Below are positions 12,797 to 24,700 of a DNA stretch of 64,000 bases, piece after piece (within the stretch, counting starts at the first letter, position 1; the number at the start of each line of letters is the position of its first letter). The notes beneath the pieces are model-generated. The model was not told the DNA's origin and did no database searches. It saw only the letters and a list, made by a program, of their open reading frames with translations. The position numbers and the translations under genes were made by a program. The stretch spans positions 12,013,837 through 12,077,836 of the forward strand of contig NC_087080.1 of NCBI RefSeq assembly GCF_026151205.1, read 5' to 3'. This stretch comes from Bolinopsis microptera (Eukaryota; Ctenophora; Tentaculata; Lobata; Bolinopsidae).

Positions 12797-13756
12797 TTAA
12801 GTAACCAATACCAGATCACAAATATGAGTTCTGTGTCAGTTTTGACTTATATAAACATAATTCAGTTTGTCATTCTAAAGAAGTAACGGAGAAATATTGG
12901 AAAAATCCCGGTACCGCTCCCGGAACCGGCCGGTATGACGTTGATCCCGCCAGGTTTTTCATTTTCATCCCGGTCCAGCCGGGATGGAGGTAATCCCGGC
13001 CCGGTACCGGCCCGGGACAAAATGTCGATCAAATGGTCTCAGAACTCACTAACACTTCCGTCTTACTCAAAATTGATGTTTTACATTATGACGAGCAACA
13101 AGCAACATATATTTTGATCCTTCGGTTCTAAATCTAAGGCAATCTGAGGTTATTTGAAAGCTTTCGTTCAGAAAATAAATAAAACCTTCAAATGGGGGTA
13201 ACAAGGAGTAACAAGCGTTGCAAGTGTTCCATAATACTAAGATCTTTCTCCTACTGAGCAGAACCTTCCCCTTAAAAGTAAACAAATCGCCTCTCTACGA
13301 CAATCCAGATCTATTAAGTAGCAGAGACGATCATTAAGGAGACTTCGATATCTATCAGGATCATGATTATACTGCCGTGAGAACTAAGCACTCCGGGATT
13401 TAACACATAATATTTGTTTTCTCGATTTCATTCATATTTAGACATAATCGGTGTAGATAATTGGTTATACGTAGAATAATTGGACATAATTTTATGCTAA
13501 GTTGTACTTGCGTCTGCGGAAATATACGTGGTGAACGGTCATACACCGCAAATGCTGAAAAAAGTAGATCTTACCTATCATAAAATCACCGCCCGTACCG
13601 TACACGACTGAGTTATGACTGCTTCAAGAAATTCTGTATCATATGATGTATTGCCATGGCAACCAAAACTCCATCGGGAGATCGGCTAGTAACGCATAAT
13701 ATACCTACAGTATCAAAACATATCATAGCAACATTCCAGAGATTCTGATTAGCTTA

Positions 13757-13779
13757 TGTGCGTGTGTGTGTGTGTGTGT
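13757..13779. repeat. (TG)n microsatellite
   Basis: A run of about 11 TG dinucleotides, interrupted once (GTGCGTG). The matching place in the right copy (near 54805) has only GTGTGTG, so the run expanded after the copies split. Confidence 0.9.
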
Positions 13780-14254
13780 AAGAAAATGTATTATACAGTC
13801 TGCTAGAACATTCCGTTTACACATGGTAAGATAGTAAATAGGCCGATAATAACTGCCCATTGCATTAACAAGTTGTTCAATTTATCTCCGAATTACACAC
13901 AAATTTCAGAAATGATAGATCTGTGCCGAACTAAGATTTTCTGAAAGTCTCGTAGACTTTAATCAATTACAGAGGGTTGTGGACACTGGCCACCCCCTCT
14001 ATTTCACTATTATAGTTGAAACTAGTATAGATTACAATACTTTTACAAAAGTCGAAACAGTAATATATATAATATAAACACCAATTTGTAGGATACTTTA
14101 AATCACACCAAAATTGTTCCCAGATTAATGCAATGAAATCTGATGATGTCTTTTCAGTGAAAAAGAGGCCACACTGTAATTGATTAAAGTTTACGAAACG
14201 TTTAGAAAATGAGTTATATTACTTGCAACTATAACTAAGATAAATTGAGTATCA

Positions 14255-14975
14255 ATATCCGGCCCAGTAAAGGCTTACTGGGCTTATCGACCTAAGAGGA
14301 CAGCCCCCTGAGTGGATTGCAAGACAGTCTCATTGTGATTCTGATGGGCCCAGTTAGAAAAGCCTGATTGTGCACAGAACATCAGCTGTATTTGTTCTTA
14401 ATAGCTTGATCTGCAAGAAGAAGCAAGGCGCTTTAAACTGGTGTTGAGGTTGAGGGTAGATAATAGATTTCGCCAATCTCTTCCTTCAAACCATTTCCGA
14501 TGGTTTGATCGATGGTTCCTGTTATATATGACAATCAAGGCTAACCAGCCTGAAACGATAACACCGCAAACGTTTGCTATACATTGAGTGATGCATCACG
14601 TTTCCATCCAACACATTTTAAAACGGTCATAAACCGGCTAAATTTAAATAACCAACTTCAGATTTTACAAGGGCCGAACAGGGTTTTAATATTAAATCTG
14701 ATAAATTTAGTCAAACATATTTCTGTTAACACAGTTTTATAACTATAGACTTAGTCGCTGCTGGACAGTTCCGCCTAACCTAGATCAAGCTACCACGAGA
14801 AGATTCAAGAATTTAAAACCAATTGTGAGCTTAAGATCATAGCAGTTATAGACTTAGAACCAAATTATATTGGCAGATTATTATCTCTGTAATAACAGAC
14901 TTTACGATATCATGGAATAAAGTAAATCATGAAATATCTCTTTTACGACACAGGACTCCGTGTTTAAAGAAGGAT
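14255..14975. other. Left-copy-specific segment of block A
   Basis: Between two stretches shared with the right copy, this 720-bp segment is replaced there by an unrelated 0.3-kb segment (55230-55550). It includes a short inverted pair (GGCCCAGTAAAGGCTTACTGGGC at its start), but no reading frame or recognised element. Confidence 0.5.
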
Positions 14976-15546
14976 TGAATAACGGCTGGAAAAATGTAAC
15001 TGGATATCTGCCACAGTGCTGCTTTTATTAAGGTTGAAGTAACTTTTAGCACATAAAGAAGTCTGGTTGCTAGGTTTTGATTGATCGTATAATAACAAAT
15101 AAAAATAAGTTAAGACTACAAAAACGGTCAATAGAAACTAATTATAATACCTGTATCGAGAACTCGACTTCAAGTACTATCATTCTGCCAAATTATGTCA
15201 TATCTTGAGACTATTGATAGCTTCCTGAAACAGTTTTGAGTCAACATTTTCGTGATATTCTAGAAATTGAAACAATTCTCATCTTTTAAAAAGTAGATTG
15301 CATTAAATGCCATAGAATGGAATTTATTGAAATCTACTTTTTAAATTCTAAGAATTTGTTGATTTATTAAAATTCTGTCTCAATTAAGGGTACACGCAAT
15401 GTAGTTCGACACACGTTCATGCTAGGCACCCTTTTAACCCCCTCTATGGTGAAGATGAGGATGGTAAGTACAAGTAATGTGAGGAGAGGATGGGTACCAT
15501 TTAGTACATTTAAGCTGTAGGTGTAAAGTAGCTCTTAGTCGAGGAG

Positions 15547-15554
15547 TATATAAA
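15547..15554 (+). promoter_or_regulatory. TATA box of the block A plus-strand gene
   Basis: TATATAAA lies about 100 bases before the ATG at 15655. The stretch from this box through about 70 downstream bases is nearly identical in the right copy (TATATAAA at 56151-56158), more conserved than much of the surrounding block. That fits a promoter and 5' leader under past constraint. Confidence 0.55.
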
Positions 15555-15654
15555 TGACGGCACGACAAGGTTCTGCAACAGATCTCTGAACATGTTATCT
15601 TGTGAGCGCCGAGTGAACACTTAAATAAAAACACTTATAAAAACAAGGCCAGCG

Positions 15655-16372
15655 ATGGAAGACAGTTCATTGACTGCTAGCTGGGAGGGAAAAAGCAGGT
15701 ACAGACGACCGAAAGGAGTCGTGGTTTGGGATCCTGAGTGGGTCTCGATATTGGATAGTGTTGTCATATACGGGCCTTATAATATTCTCAAGGTCACCAA
15801 GACGGCACAGTCTTATGGCGGGAGGTAACGGTACCATCTAAAAAACAGATTGCTGAATCATACGAGTAAAAACTCTACCTGTACAGCAGTCTTACAGCAG
15901 ACTGAGATTAAAGCGCAAGAATGGGTGCTGTTATAATTTGCGTTTAAAGTTTTAGCACCTGGAATCTGTTAACAGTTTTTAGAAGCTGAGTAGGCTAGTA
16001 CGGGATAGTAGGGAAGAAGTAGCTCACTGTTCCAGATGGATCTACTTCTCATCAAGGAAGAGGGAGTGGGTAGGTTTTTGTGAAAAATCATGATACGAAC
16101 TTTGATGAACCCATAATAATATAGTGCAAGGATAGCATTCTCATAAGTTCTACCCTTGCTACAGTGCACAATGTAAATACTTAGTGATATCAAGCTGCAA
16201 TCTAAAATTTATTAATTGAATCTCATTATCACTTCAAATCTTACCTGTGCAGTCTAGCCTGATTGCGACATCGTTAGAAGTGAGAGATAAAAGACATTCA
16301 ATTGTAATCCAATTCTGCGAGAGAAGATTTGCCCAGACAGCTGACAAGAATGTATTACCATACTTCCTGTAA
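15655..16372 (+). CDS. Unrecognised 122-aa protein carried by block A (intact copy)
   Basis: Three exons join in frame: 15655-15824, 15991-16069 and 16253-16372, with donors GTAACG and GTAGGT and acceptors CTGAG and TGTGCAG. The ATG sits in a good context (AGCGATGG) about 100 bases after a TATA box. The protein begins MEDSSLTASWEGKSRYRR, continues GVVVWDPEWVSILDS and YGPYNILKVTKTAQ, then RLVRDSREEVAHCSRWIYF, and ends CERRFAQTADKNVLPYFL. It is basic and lacks a signal peptide or obvious membrane span. I recognise no domain. The right copy keeps the same exon layout but is broken by nonsense and frameshift changes, so the frame here is unlikely to be chance. The acceptor of exon 2 is weak (no pyrimidine tract next to it); an alternative at 15982 would change phase. 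Splicing is inferred only. Confidence 0.5.
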
Positions 16373-16399
16373 ATGTGGTAGTTATTAAGTCCTATCAAC

Positions 16400-16985
16400 C
16401 TTGGATATTATTTCAGTATGTTGTTTTACGTGGGCAACATCGTAAATTACACACACTATAAACTATAGCACTAATCCTATGCTGCAGTGTCAATAAAAAT
16501 GGAAGTACAAATCACAACAAAATGTAAACGAGCACACAAATTCAGGTTAATCCATGCTAGTATAGTTAGTTAATCTAAAAATAACCATAAGACAAATTAA
16601 CCAATCTCCAAGCCACATTCTTGGTTGTAGCGAGATGCACCACTGGGCCTGACATCGTGAATCAACATTCTTGGTAATTACGTAAGACACGAAGGAAACG
16701 TTTATAAAAGTTCACTAAAAGAGAACTAAGTGACTTATACCGGCGCCTCTTCACTGTAAACAACACTGGAAACTTTTCCCGTGCCATCTCTGCTGCCGGG
16801 TCATCCCAAGACTCTCCTAACCCACTGAAGGAAGACCAACGTCATGTCTCAGAGTACGGTCTAAAAAACTTTGTGTTAACATAAAACTTGGCCTTTATCG
16901 TGCCTTGGTATGAGATCCCATAGAATGCAGCCCTCTACAGAGCGCTAGAATACCCTAAAATTCAAAAACAAACAAGCCTCACGAG
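16400..16985. other. Diverged block A tail with a short module copy
   Basis: Similarity to the right copy fades here. A compact minus-strand copy of the terminal module lies at 16623-16665 (TTGTAGCGAGATGCACCACT to GACATCGTGAATCAA), missing its middle. No gene is supported. Confidence 0.5.
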
Positions 16986-16989
16986 ATCA

Positions 16990-18045
16990 AGTCGCTGTAA
17001 TGTCCTGGAACATTCAGGACAGTACAGGAGACGGATCTAACAAATTTGAAAATAACGAATTTCTGACAATCCTCAAACAAGCAAACATTCTGTGTCTCCA
17101 AGAAACTAAGAAGCAGGTTAAAATCGAAGGATACCTTTCCTTTAATAGCAACCGCAAAAACTCTCGCTCAGGAGGGGTCTGCATTCTTGCTGAAAATGAT
17201 TTAAGAAAAGGTGTTTCCTGTGTGCCTTGTAGTGAATCTGACGATATTATTGTTGTTAAACTTGACAAAAACTTTTGTTAGCTTTATTTTGATCTATTTT
17301 TAGTATGTTATTATATTAGCCCTGCATATTCGTCCTATGTCAAGAAATATCCAGACTGTACTGCTAAGACCTTCTCTGCTCTTGACACCCTCTGTATTAG
17401 ACTACGTCAAAAAGAGGCATATCTACGAATTATCAAAATACCTGATGTTCGAAAAAGTCTGACAAGGTTTCGTATCAGCTGCCACAACCTCTACATTGAA
17501 AGTTGCAGATACGAAACCCCCCTTGTACCAAGTGAAGAACGTTGGTGCACCTACTGCTTTTTCAGCAAAGGGCTCAAGCCTATTGAGGACGAAAGTCACG
17601 TATTGATTGACTGTTTGCTCTACTCCTCAGTTAGGGAAAAATTCAATTTCCATCCCCAAAACATTGTTGACCTAGTCGGTTTGCTCTCCAACAAAACTTT
17701 AGATCCTACCACACTCACTGCCACAGCAAGAGCAATCCATTCATTTCTCTCTGTGAACGAACATTATACAGCCTATTATAAGAGCCCAGACTTCCACTCA
17801 AATACTGGCAAGTGCATAATGCTATAGGACCTTAAAATAAAATTGAACCATACAAACTCGATTAATCTATTTTTCTAAAACTAGCATTATATAACATTTC
17901 TAAATTATCCCTACACACTTGTAAATAATTAGAATTGTGTAACCTAAATTATTTCAGAATTACAACTATTGTGTACTCAGTAAAGTAATTATCACTTTTG
18001 TATCCTTTGTATCCTTGTATCCTTGTATCCATGTCTTTATAAAAT
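16990..18045 (+). mobile_element. Internally deleted LINE: endonuclease start joined to C-terminal Zn-knuckle end
   Basis: At 17000-17281 a frame encodes the start of an apurinic-like endonuclease: VMSWNIQDSTGDG, ANILCLQETKKQV, RSGGVCILAEND, ending in a stop. Then 17400-17826 encodes the post-RT C-terminal region typical of LINE ORF2: FRISCHNLYIESCRYETP, ERWCTYCFF, EDESHVLIDCLLYSSVREK, a CCHC-type zinc-binding pattern. The whole reverse transcriptase between them is missing, so this is a deleted, dead copy. It ends with a TTTGTATCC/TTGTATCC tandem tail (about 17998-18032), typical of LINEs with microsatellite 3' ends. It lies in a part of block A with no counterpart in the right copy. Confidence 0.8.
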
Positions 18046-18470
18046 CACTCACTCACAAAAATTGCCGACCCAATATCTATTGAAGTGGCGAAGATCGGCC
18101 AGACCGAGTATTACCATCCCATCCTTCTAGAGTTCATCACAAGTAGCACCCACCTTGAAGATTTTTGACACCCAGACACACCCCTTTGGCACACCCCAGC
18201 TCAACAAAACTTTGGATATAATCTTACATGCTCCCGATTGTCCCGAAGGAATCCCTGTTTATCATCAGCACTTTCACTAGGTCACCAGCTTTTTCACTGA
18301 AATCATCAGCCTTTTCACTGAAGTCATCAATCAGCCCTTTCAATAAAGATTTTAGCTCGTGTTCTAAACTACAAAACTTATCAAATTGTTCAAGTTCTAA
18401 TAAAGCGATCACGACTGTTCTGTCAAAGCACTAGCAACTACTCAACTAGGAAGGTTCTTTAAAATTCTTT
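18046..18470. other. Unassigned insertion-derived sequence
   Basis: This stretch has no counterpart in the right block A copy. A short minus-strand frame (18224-18412) reads LEQFDKFCSLEHELKSLL and DDFSEKADDFSEKAGD, a coiled-coil-like pattern with an internal duplication that could come from a retroelement ORF1, but this is weak. Confidence 0.3.
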
Positions 18471-18974
18471 GAAGGGTCATAATTACTCAAATCTCTTGCT
18501 AACAATCAAGTTGTTGTTTCCTAGTTCTACAATTAAACGAATACAAAAATTACAGCCTTTCAGGTTTACATTTTTTGATATCCAGCTCAACATACGGTTT
18601 TGATACCAATAATGGGTATATACCGATGATCGTGTTAATAAATATTTGATTATATTACCATGAAACTTAGTATTGAAGTTTAAACTCTTTCTTGTGTAAG
18701 AATAACCTAAAGAAAAACGTACTAGTGTACTGTTACCAGTTACGGAAAGCAACTATTTAATTAAATTGAAGATAAATAAACAGAATACAGATGCACGATC
18801 CACAATACAAATACCAACTTAATCGACGGACAAATTGAGGAAATGAAAATTTCTTTTGGAAACGAGCTATATATAAGGCTAGGACGTAGCGCTCGACTCC
18901 AAATTGAAGTAAAATTAATACGCGATCTAACGAGTTGAACTGCCACTTTTTTGGCAGTTCGAATGTTGGAATTT

Positions 18975-20900
18975 CCACTACTGTGGTTGCGAGAAGCATT
19001 ATTGGATGCGCGCGCGCGACCCAGTAGTGCATCGCGCTACAAGGGGTCACCACGTGATACAAGGGACCCCAGGCTAATAGGGACATAAACTATTATGTTC
19101 ATAAATAAATATTCGGCGGAATGAAAGGCTGAGCGCCGCCCAGTAATCTTTACTATACCGGCTGCGTGTGTTAGTAAGGTGATTGCATCTTTACCCAGCG
19201 TGTTTAAGTTTACTGACTGTACACGTAACACGTGATACAATTAAGCCAATCAGAGAACAAGAATCTGCATCACCTGGGGCTACCCCAAGTAAGGCTATAA
19301 ACCCCCAGGTAACGCTATAAGACCCCAGGTAAGGCTATAATGTTCATAAACATAATGAAGATTCGCGGCGGAATGATTACTGGGCCGCGCTCAGCCTGTC
19401 ATTCCGCCGAATCTCTATTAATGAACATAATAGCCTGATTTCCCCAGGCAAAATAGCCTGAGGTCCGGCCCCAGGTAACGGAATGACAAATGACAGATGA
19501 CAGGCTGTCGGCTGAGCGCTGCCTTCTCATACGTTGCATGTATGACCCGCCGCGCACGAGTGCGCGGCTCCCCCTGTATCGTCGAAACTCTACAGGGGTG
19601 TATAGTGAAGCGACAGTGGGGGTCACCACGTGATACAACCGCCGCCCAGAGTTGGAAACTTGGTTTTCCCAATTTTTGCTCTTGGTGACGCAAATTTTAT
19701 GATACGAACATTTGACCGAAAACCGGTCAAATGCGCCGCCTATTTTCTCGCAACCACGGTATATCGGCGAAATGCACTACTGGGCCTTGCCGAGCTGCAA
19801 TGGATTGACATTGTGAATCAATTATTTTATTTTCGGAGAAAGACCCTAATCGTTACCTGGCACACCAGTTCCTGTGCAGGGCGCTCTTTTCAAGCTTCCT
19901 GGACAGAAAGCTTGTAGTTGTATTTGTATGTGATTGCAAGTTTATAACCTATCAAGACGTACTGCGCTGAGTTCAACTCGTCGGCGGTCTTGAAACAAAT
20001 ATTTTGCGTGTATGGTGTATGGTGTATCACCCGTCAAGTACGTGAGCACTTACGTGAGAGGAGATCGAGAGAGCGAGCAATTAAATAAACTAGCAAGCAG
20101 ACAAGCTAGGTAACCCTAATTGGTAATGCAATGTTTTCTGCACTTCGTAGCACTTGTACTTGCCAATTTTACAAAACGATATTTTTCTAAAGTAAAGGGA
20201 TTGTAGCGCGATGCACTACTGGGTCGCGCGCGCATCAAATAATGCTTCTCGCGCATCAAATAATGCTTCTCGCAACCAACTCTTCGGTAGATCGGCGGGA
20301 TGCACCACTGTGCCTCACCGAGCTGCGAAGGATTGACATCGTGAATCAAGTAAAGGGACAGTTGAAATTTACTTAATATATGATGTATTTTCAAACGCTT
20401 ATTCAGAACATGCAATTAAATGACTTACTTCAAACTTGCATGGCACGCCAGGCCCTAGTGCCTAGTGTGACGTTCGCGGTGCTTTTTTCAAGCTTTCTGA
20501 ATAGGAATATACTTAATTGACGATGTCAATTCATCGCAGCTCTGAGCTCGGCGCGGCACAGTAAAGCATCTCGCCGATCTAGCGATGGGAAGCCTCATTG
20601 AGTGCGCGGCGCGGCACAGTAACGCATCGCGCTACAAGAATATACATAATACTGAATACAGTATAGTACAGTATAGTACATGAAAGAAACTAAACGAGCA
20701 ACAAACTAGCAGTAGCAAGCGACAAGCGAGGCGCTCACGAGTGCGCGGCTGTATTGTGTATATAATAGCGTGACTTTCACCCCGATACTAAATGAAATGA
20801 CAATGAGGGTCACAACGTGATACAAAGCGCCATAAGTTGGCACCGAATTTTTGTTTCCGATTTTGATAAATTGGGTACCAAATTAAAAGTTGCCTCTCAG
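18975..20900. repeat. Cluster of GC-rich short modules (right end of left block A and beyond)
   Basis: At least four short families are packed here. The beta module ends block A at 18975-19042 (GTTGCGAGAAGCATTATT ... GCATCGCGCTACAA). Delta modules, built around ATTCGGCGGAATGA and CATTCCGCCGAAT with GGGGACC-type flanks, occupy 19085-19150 and 19330-19445 as inverted pairs. Module gamma is at 19528-19639. Alpha/beta copies lie at 19742-19824 (-), 20196-20349 (-) and 20513-20637 (+). The modules are far richer in CpG than the surrounding sequence. Open frames crossing them (for example 18757-19086 minus and 19399-19693 minus) follow the repeats and are not called genes. The pattern suggests nested MITEs. 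Confidence 0.7.
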
Positions 20901-21776
20901 TTGTCAGTGTGAATAATAGTAAAACAAATTCATCGTGCAGCACGATAAGGTCGAGCTGTATCATGTGCATGGGCCTCTGCCCTCTTGTACATTGCAAGAA
21001 TGGCCTGGGAAAAGGACGAAAAACGGATAATTTTTCGCGTAAAAAGCCTACGGATATCCTAAACTCAACAAACGCATCAAAAACCTAAACCATGGTGTAA
21101 GCAAGAATTACGATTATCTCAGAAAATTATATCATTATCTTGAAGAGAAATATATATCTAAATCTAATCGCGCTATACTTTTTGTCCATTTTATACAATT
21201 ACAACGCGAGAAACGTCTATGTGCAATTTCACTTAATGGTGCTTCCCGGTTAATTTGTATTATTTAGTCTTTACACTTTCAACTTATGGTCTGATTAGAA
21301 GGTGTAGGACTCTCATAAATAGGTTACAAAGCTTTTTACTAAAATTTCATGCTCGAAGCAGTGCCCGTTTTGCGTAATAAGGGAAACCGATATTCATATA
21401 GTTGACTTTCGTGATTATATATGCAAATTTTTAAAAAATGCAAGCTCAATTCTGTGGAGAGTGAGTTTTGTACGTCTACCAGTCCGTGGCAAGCTTACAC
21501 TTCACACGAGAAGTTTTGTTGTGTAGTTTTGTTTGTATCCGTTTTTAGCGGACCACACGGCGGATAGACAGTCCAGTTTCAAAATAACTTTTACCCTGAA
21601 TCCTAACCCTGCAACTCCGCCAACTGAAACTAAACGGGTCCGCACGGCAACAGAATCAATCAATAAATCGGTAAAGGAGCTGACCATTCTGGCTCCCTTG
21701 AGGTAACCAACACCAGATCTATCACCATAACGACTGTCTCTGTCACCATATTAACAACCGTCACCACCACACTATC
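20901..21776. other. Region upstream of the P450 gene
   Basis: No gene or clear repeat is seen. It should contain the 5'UTR and promoter of the P450 that begins at 21777; no unambiguous TATA box or initiator could be assigned. Confidence 0.4.
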
Positions 21777-24700
21777 ATGTTGGTGCTAGGATTAATAGTG
21801 GTCACCACACTGGCCTACATCTCACAGCTGGTCTGGAATGTTCTCACTAACTACAGAAAACACCAACATATTCCTATGCCTCCTGAAGATGGCTGGCTGG
21901 TCGGACATCTCGTTACCATCACAAAACATCGCTTCGATCAGACGTAAGCCATGTCTTTTACCACCTTGAATACCACTTTTCCCACCTCGAATACCCCGTT
22001 CTTAAAAGTTTTAATAGCATGGGGAGACTTTCCAAGTACGGGGATTTGAGAGATCAAATTCAATGCTGCTTGCTGATTGGCTAATGGCTGTCACATGTCA
22101 AAACCAACGGGCTCCATATCTCTAAGCTTTTGCCCATATCTAAGAGGCTTAGAGGCTGATTCTGTACTTATTCAGTAATAACATAATGTAATTTTAACAT
22201 GACAGATTGATACAAGCCATAGCAAAATACACAAAGCAGTGTGGAGAGGTTTTCCATATACGACTGATGACTCATTGCCTGGTAATACTCTTAATGTTAA
22301 GATATTTTAACTTTCGCTTTCACTTTCACTTTGATCTAACTTTTACTATCACTATAGCTTTTACTTTCATGTTTGTTTCAATGCCTGGTTAAACAGCAAA
22401 TTTTCTTGTAAAGATCGTGAATTATTTAATCTTTCTTCCTCGAATATTATTCAATGACAGATTTATTAACTTATATCTCTAGTTTATAACTTATTAACTA
22501 TCAATTCCTTCTTTTTGGTAGATAGTTGTTCACGACCCAGTGATTCTAAAAGAGATTCTAAACGACCCAGACAACTTCCCAAAGAACAACAGTGTCATCA
22601 ACAGACGGTTTGGGAAGCAGAAAGTGCTGGGTGAGCACAGCTTTCTCTCATCTCAAGGAGGTAAATACTTGAACTGCTTACTTTGTACTTGTCTACAGCA
22701 ATTTTATATCACTAAACTTAACATAGTATTCAGGGTAGCCCCACTATAGCCAGTCAGATAGTTCAGGACCAAATCCCTTTGAAGTCGGTTTTATTACGCC
22801 CATCTCCAAGTGCATGGTTTACCATATTACCAAGTGCATGGTTTACCATATTAGATACAACTACCTGTTTGGTTTTTACCAGTAGACAGAAAAACTTTGA
22901 TGAACATTGCTAGCCATGCTCCCAGATGAATTAATATATAGTTTATAGGTCTACTGTTAAAACGGGAAAATGATCCAAATAAAGCTGTCTATCGATATTT
23001 ATAAATGCTATTCAGTTCATCATTATAACTTCAGGAGATGTTTGGTTTCACAAAAGGAAAAGTATGGCCAAGTTTCTCAACCATTTAAATATCCGAAAAT
23101 ACTTCGACAACGTCAGGTTTGGAGTTGGATTAGAACGTCCATTATTAGATCTTTACTAATATTACGCAACTGCGTTACCATACAAAATACTGAGTTATAA
23201 TCCCACTTAAAGATTTAATCATTAATCGACATATTATTTCATCATGTATTTATGACAGCATTATAGACTGACAGGGACACTTATTTACCCCTCCCATTCA
23301 CCCCTCCCTCACTCGCACCCCTTCCTCCCTCTCACCCTCCCTCTAACCCCTCCTTCACTATCACCCTCCCTCTCACCCTCCTTCTCACCCCTCCCACTCA
23401 CCCTCCCTCTTACCCTCCTTCTCACCCCTCCCTCTCACCCTCCCTCTCACCCTCCCCTCACCCTCCCTCTCACCCCTCCCTCTCACCCCTCCTTCTCACC
23501 CTCCCTCTCACCCTCTCACTTACCCCTCCCTCTCACCCTCCCTCTCACCCTCCCTCTCGACCCTCCCACTCACCCTCCCTCTTACCCTCCTTCTCACCCC
23601 TCCCTCTCACCCTCCCTCTCACCCTCCCTCTCACCCTCCCTCTCACCCCTCCCTCTCACCCCTCCCTCTCACCCTCCCTCTCACCCTCCCTCCCACCCCT
23701 CCCTCTCACCCTCCCTCTCACCCTCCCTATCACCCCTCCCTCTCACCCTCCTTCTCATCCCTCCCTCTCACCCTCCTTCTCACCCCTCCCTCTCACCCTC
23801 CCTCTCGCCCTCTCACTCAACCCTCCCTCTCACCCCTCCCTCTCACCCTCCTTCTCGCCCCTCCCTCTCACCCTCCCTCTCACCCTCTCACTCACCCCTC
23901 CCTCTCACCCCTCCCTCTCACCCTCCCTCTCACCCCTCCCTCTCACCCTCCCTCCCACCCCTCCCTCTTACCCCTCCCTCTCACCCCTCCCTCTCACCCT
24001 CCCTCAGATCAGCGACAGAGCAATTATTACTGGAGGTTCAGGAGAAAGCTAACGGTAAGGAAATTCTGGATCTGAATGATATCAGTGGTGGTGTTGTCAC
24101 CTCTATCATAGGCCAACTTGGACTCGACAACGGTATTGAGATGGTTCGTGTAATCCAGTGTTTGTTGGCGAAACTTGAATTTGTGGATGCGGATCAATAA
24201 CAAAACAATTCGGTCACCATCCTTATCTTGTTTGGCGCGTTTTTCTCTAAAAGTGGTCACTACGTTTGCTTGCACTTCCAAGTTATTTATAAATTTATAT
24301 ACACAACTATTTAAAAACTGTAATGTAAACCACAGTAATGTGTGTTTGCAGGGTTCTCCCAATTGTAAGGAAATAGCAAGTGCAATTCACGTAATGATCA
24401 CAGAGATGAACACGGCATTCTTTACGCCCTTCTACCATTACACCCCTGGAATCTGGGAGAAACACAAGAAACTGGTTAGTGAAGTTGTTAGTCACGTTGA
24501 ATGGATTAAAAGTTTTAGAGATTTTGGAAGAATTGTTGGTTGATTTGACACTTGACACACCGTCATCCCAGGTTATGGAGAAGATCATATTTCTGAGATC
24601 TAAGTGCGCTGATATTCTTAAAATAAGAAGGGAACAGATGAAGCTGGTTAGTTCTGGTGCCTGTCAGCCATTTATTTAGCGGATCGAAAGTAATTTAGCT

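Larger units (their letters stand above)
8632..13657 (-). pseudogene. Unrecognised small spliced gene on block A minus strand, left copy (broken)
   Basis: Three exons are recognisable by comparison with the right copy. Exon 1 is 13575-13657, starting at an ATG in CCATGG and ending GATTTTATGATAG with a GTAAGA donor; a one-base loss after codon 4 breaks its frame. The penultimate exon is 8914-9039, acceptor TTTGTACAG, encoding GAAGKLPSLYMDYDYS and ending before GTAAAT. Its A-run has 7 A against 6 in the right copy, shifting the frame relative to the last exon. The last exon is 8632-8718, acceptor TTTTTCAG, encoding SVFYNHDEKKSWAKTFE and ending in TGA. At least one middle exon is needed by phase. 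The TTAA transposon and a SINE now sit within its introns. I do not recognise the protein family. Confidence 0.55.
5702..19042. mobile_element. Block A, left copy: long repeat with gene cargo and nested insertions
   Basis: Large parts of this interval are repeated in the same orientation at 51366-58111. Matching stretches include 5702-6360 with 51366-51960, 8586-10155 with 52636-53860, 13220-14250 with 54280-55225, 14975-16400 with 55550-57120, and 18470-19042 with 57546-58111. The left end starts TGATTCACGATGTCAATCC and the right end finishes CCAGTAGTGCATCGCGCTACAA, as in the right copy. It is about twice as long because it carries later insertions: an AlkB-SGNH retro-ORF, a SINE, a TTAA element and a deleted LINE. 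It holds two small spliced genes on opposite strands. No transposase or reverse transcriptase belonging to the block itself was found, so it may be a mobile element with captured genes or a segmental duplication bounded by MITEs. Confidence 0.7.

Noticed and set aside
18757-19086. 109-codon minus-strand frame with hydrophobic stretches
   Set aside because: It runs across the GC-rich end module of block A and is not kept open in the right copy.
22207-22392. Single 61-codon gene
   Set aside because: Only the first 25 codons are P450 exon 2; the rest is read-through into the intron after the GTAATA donor.
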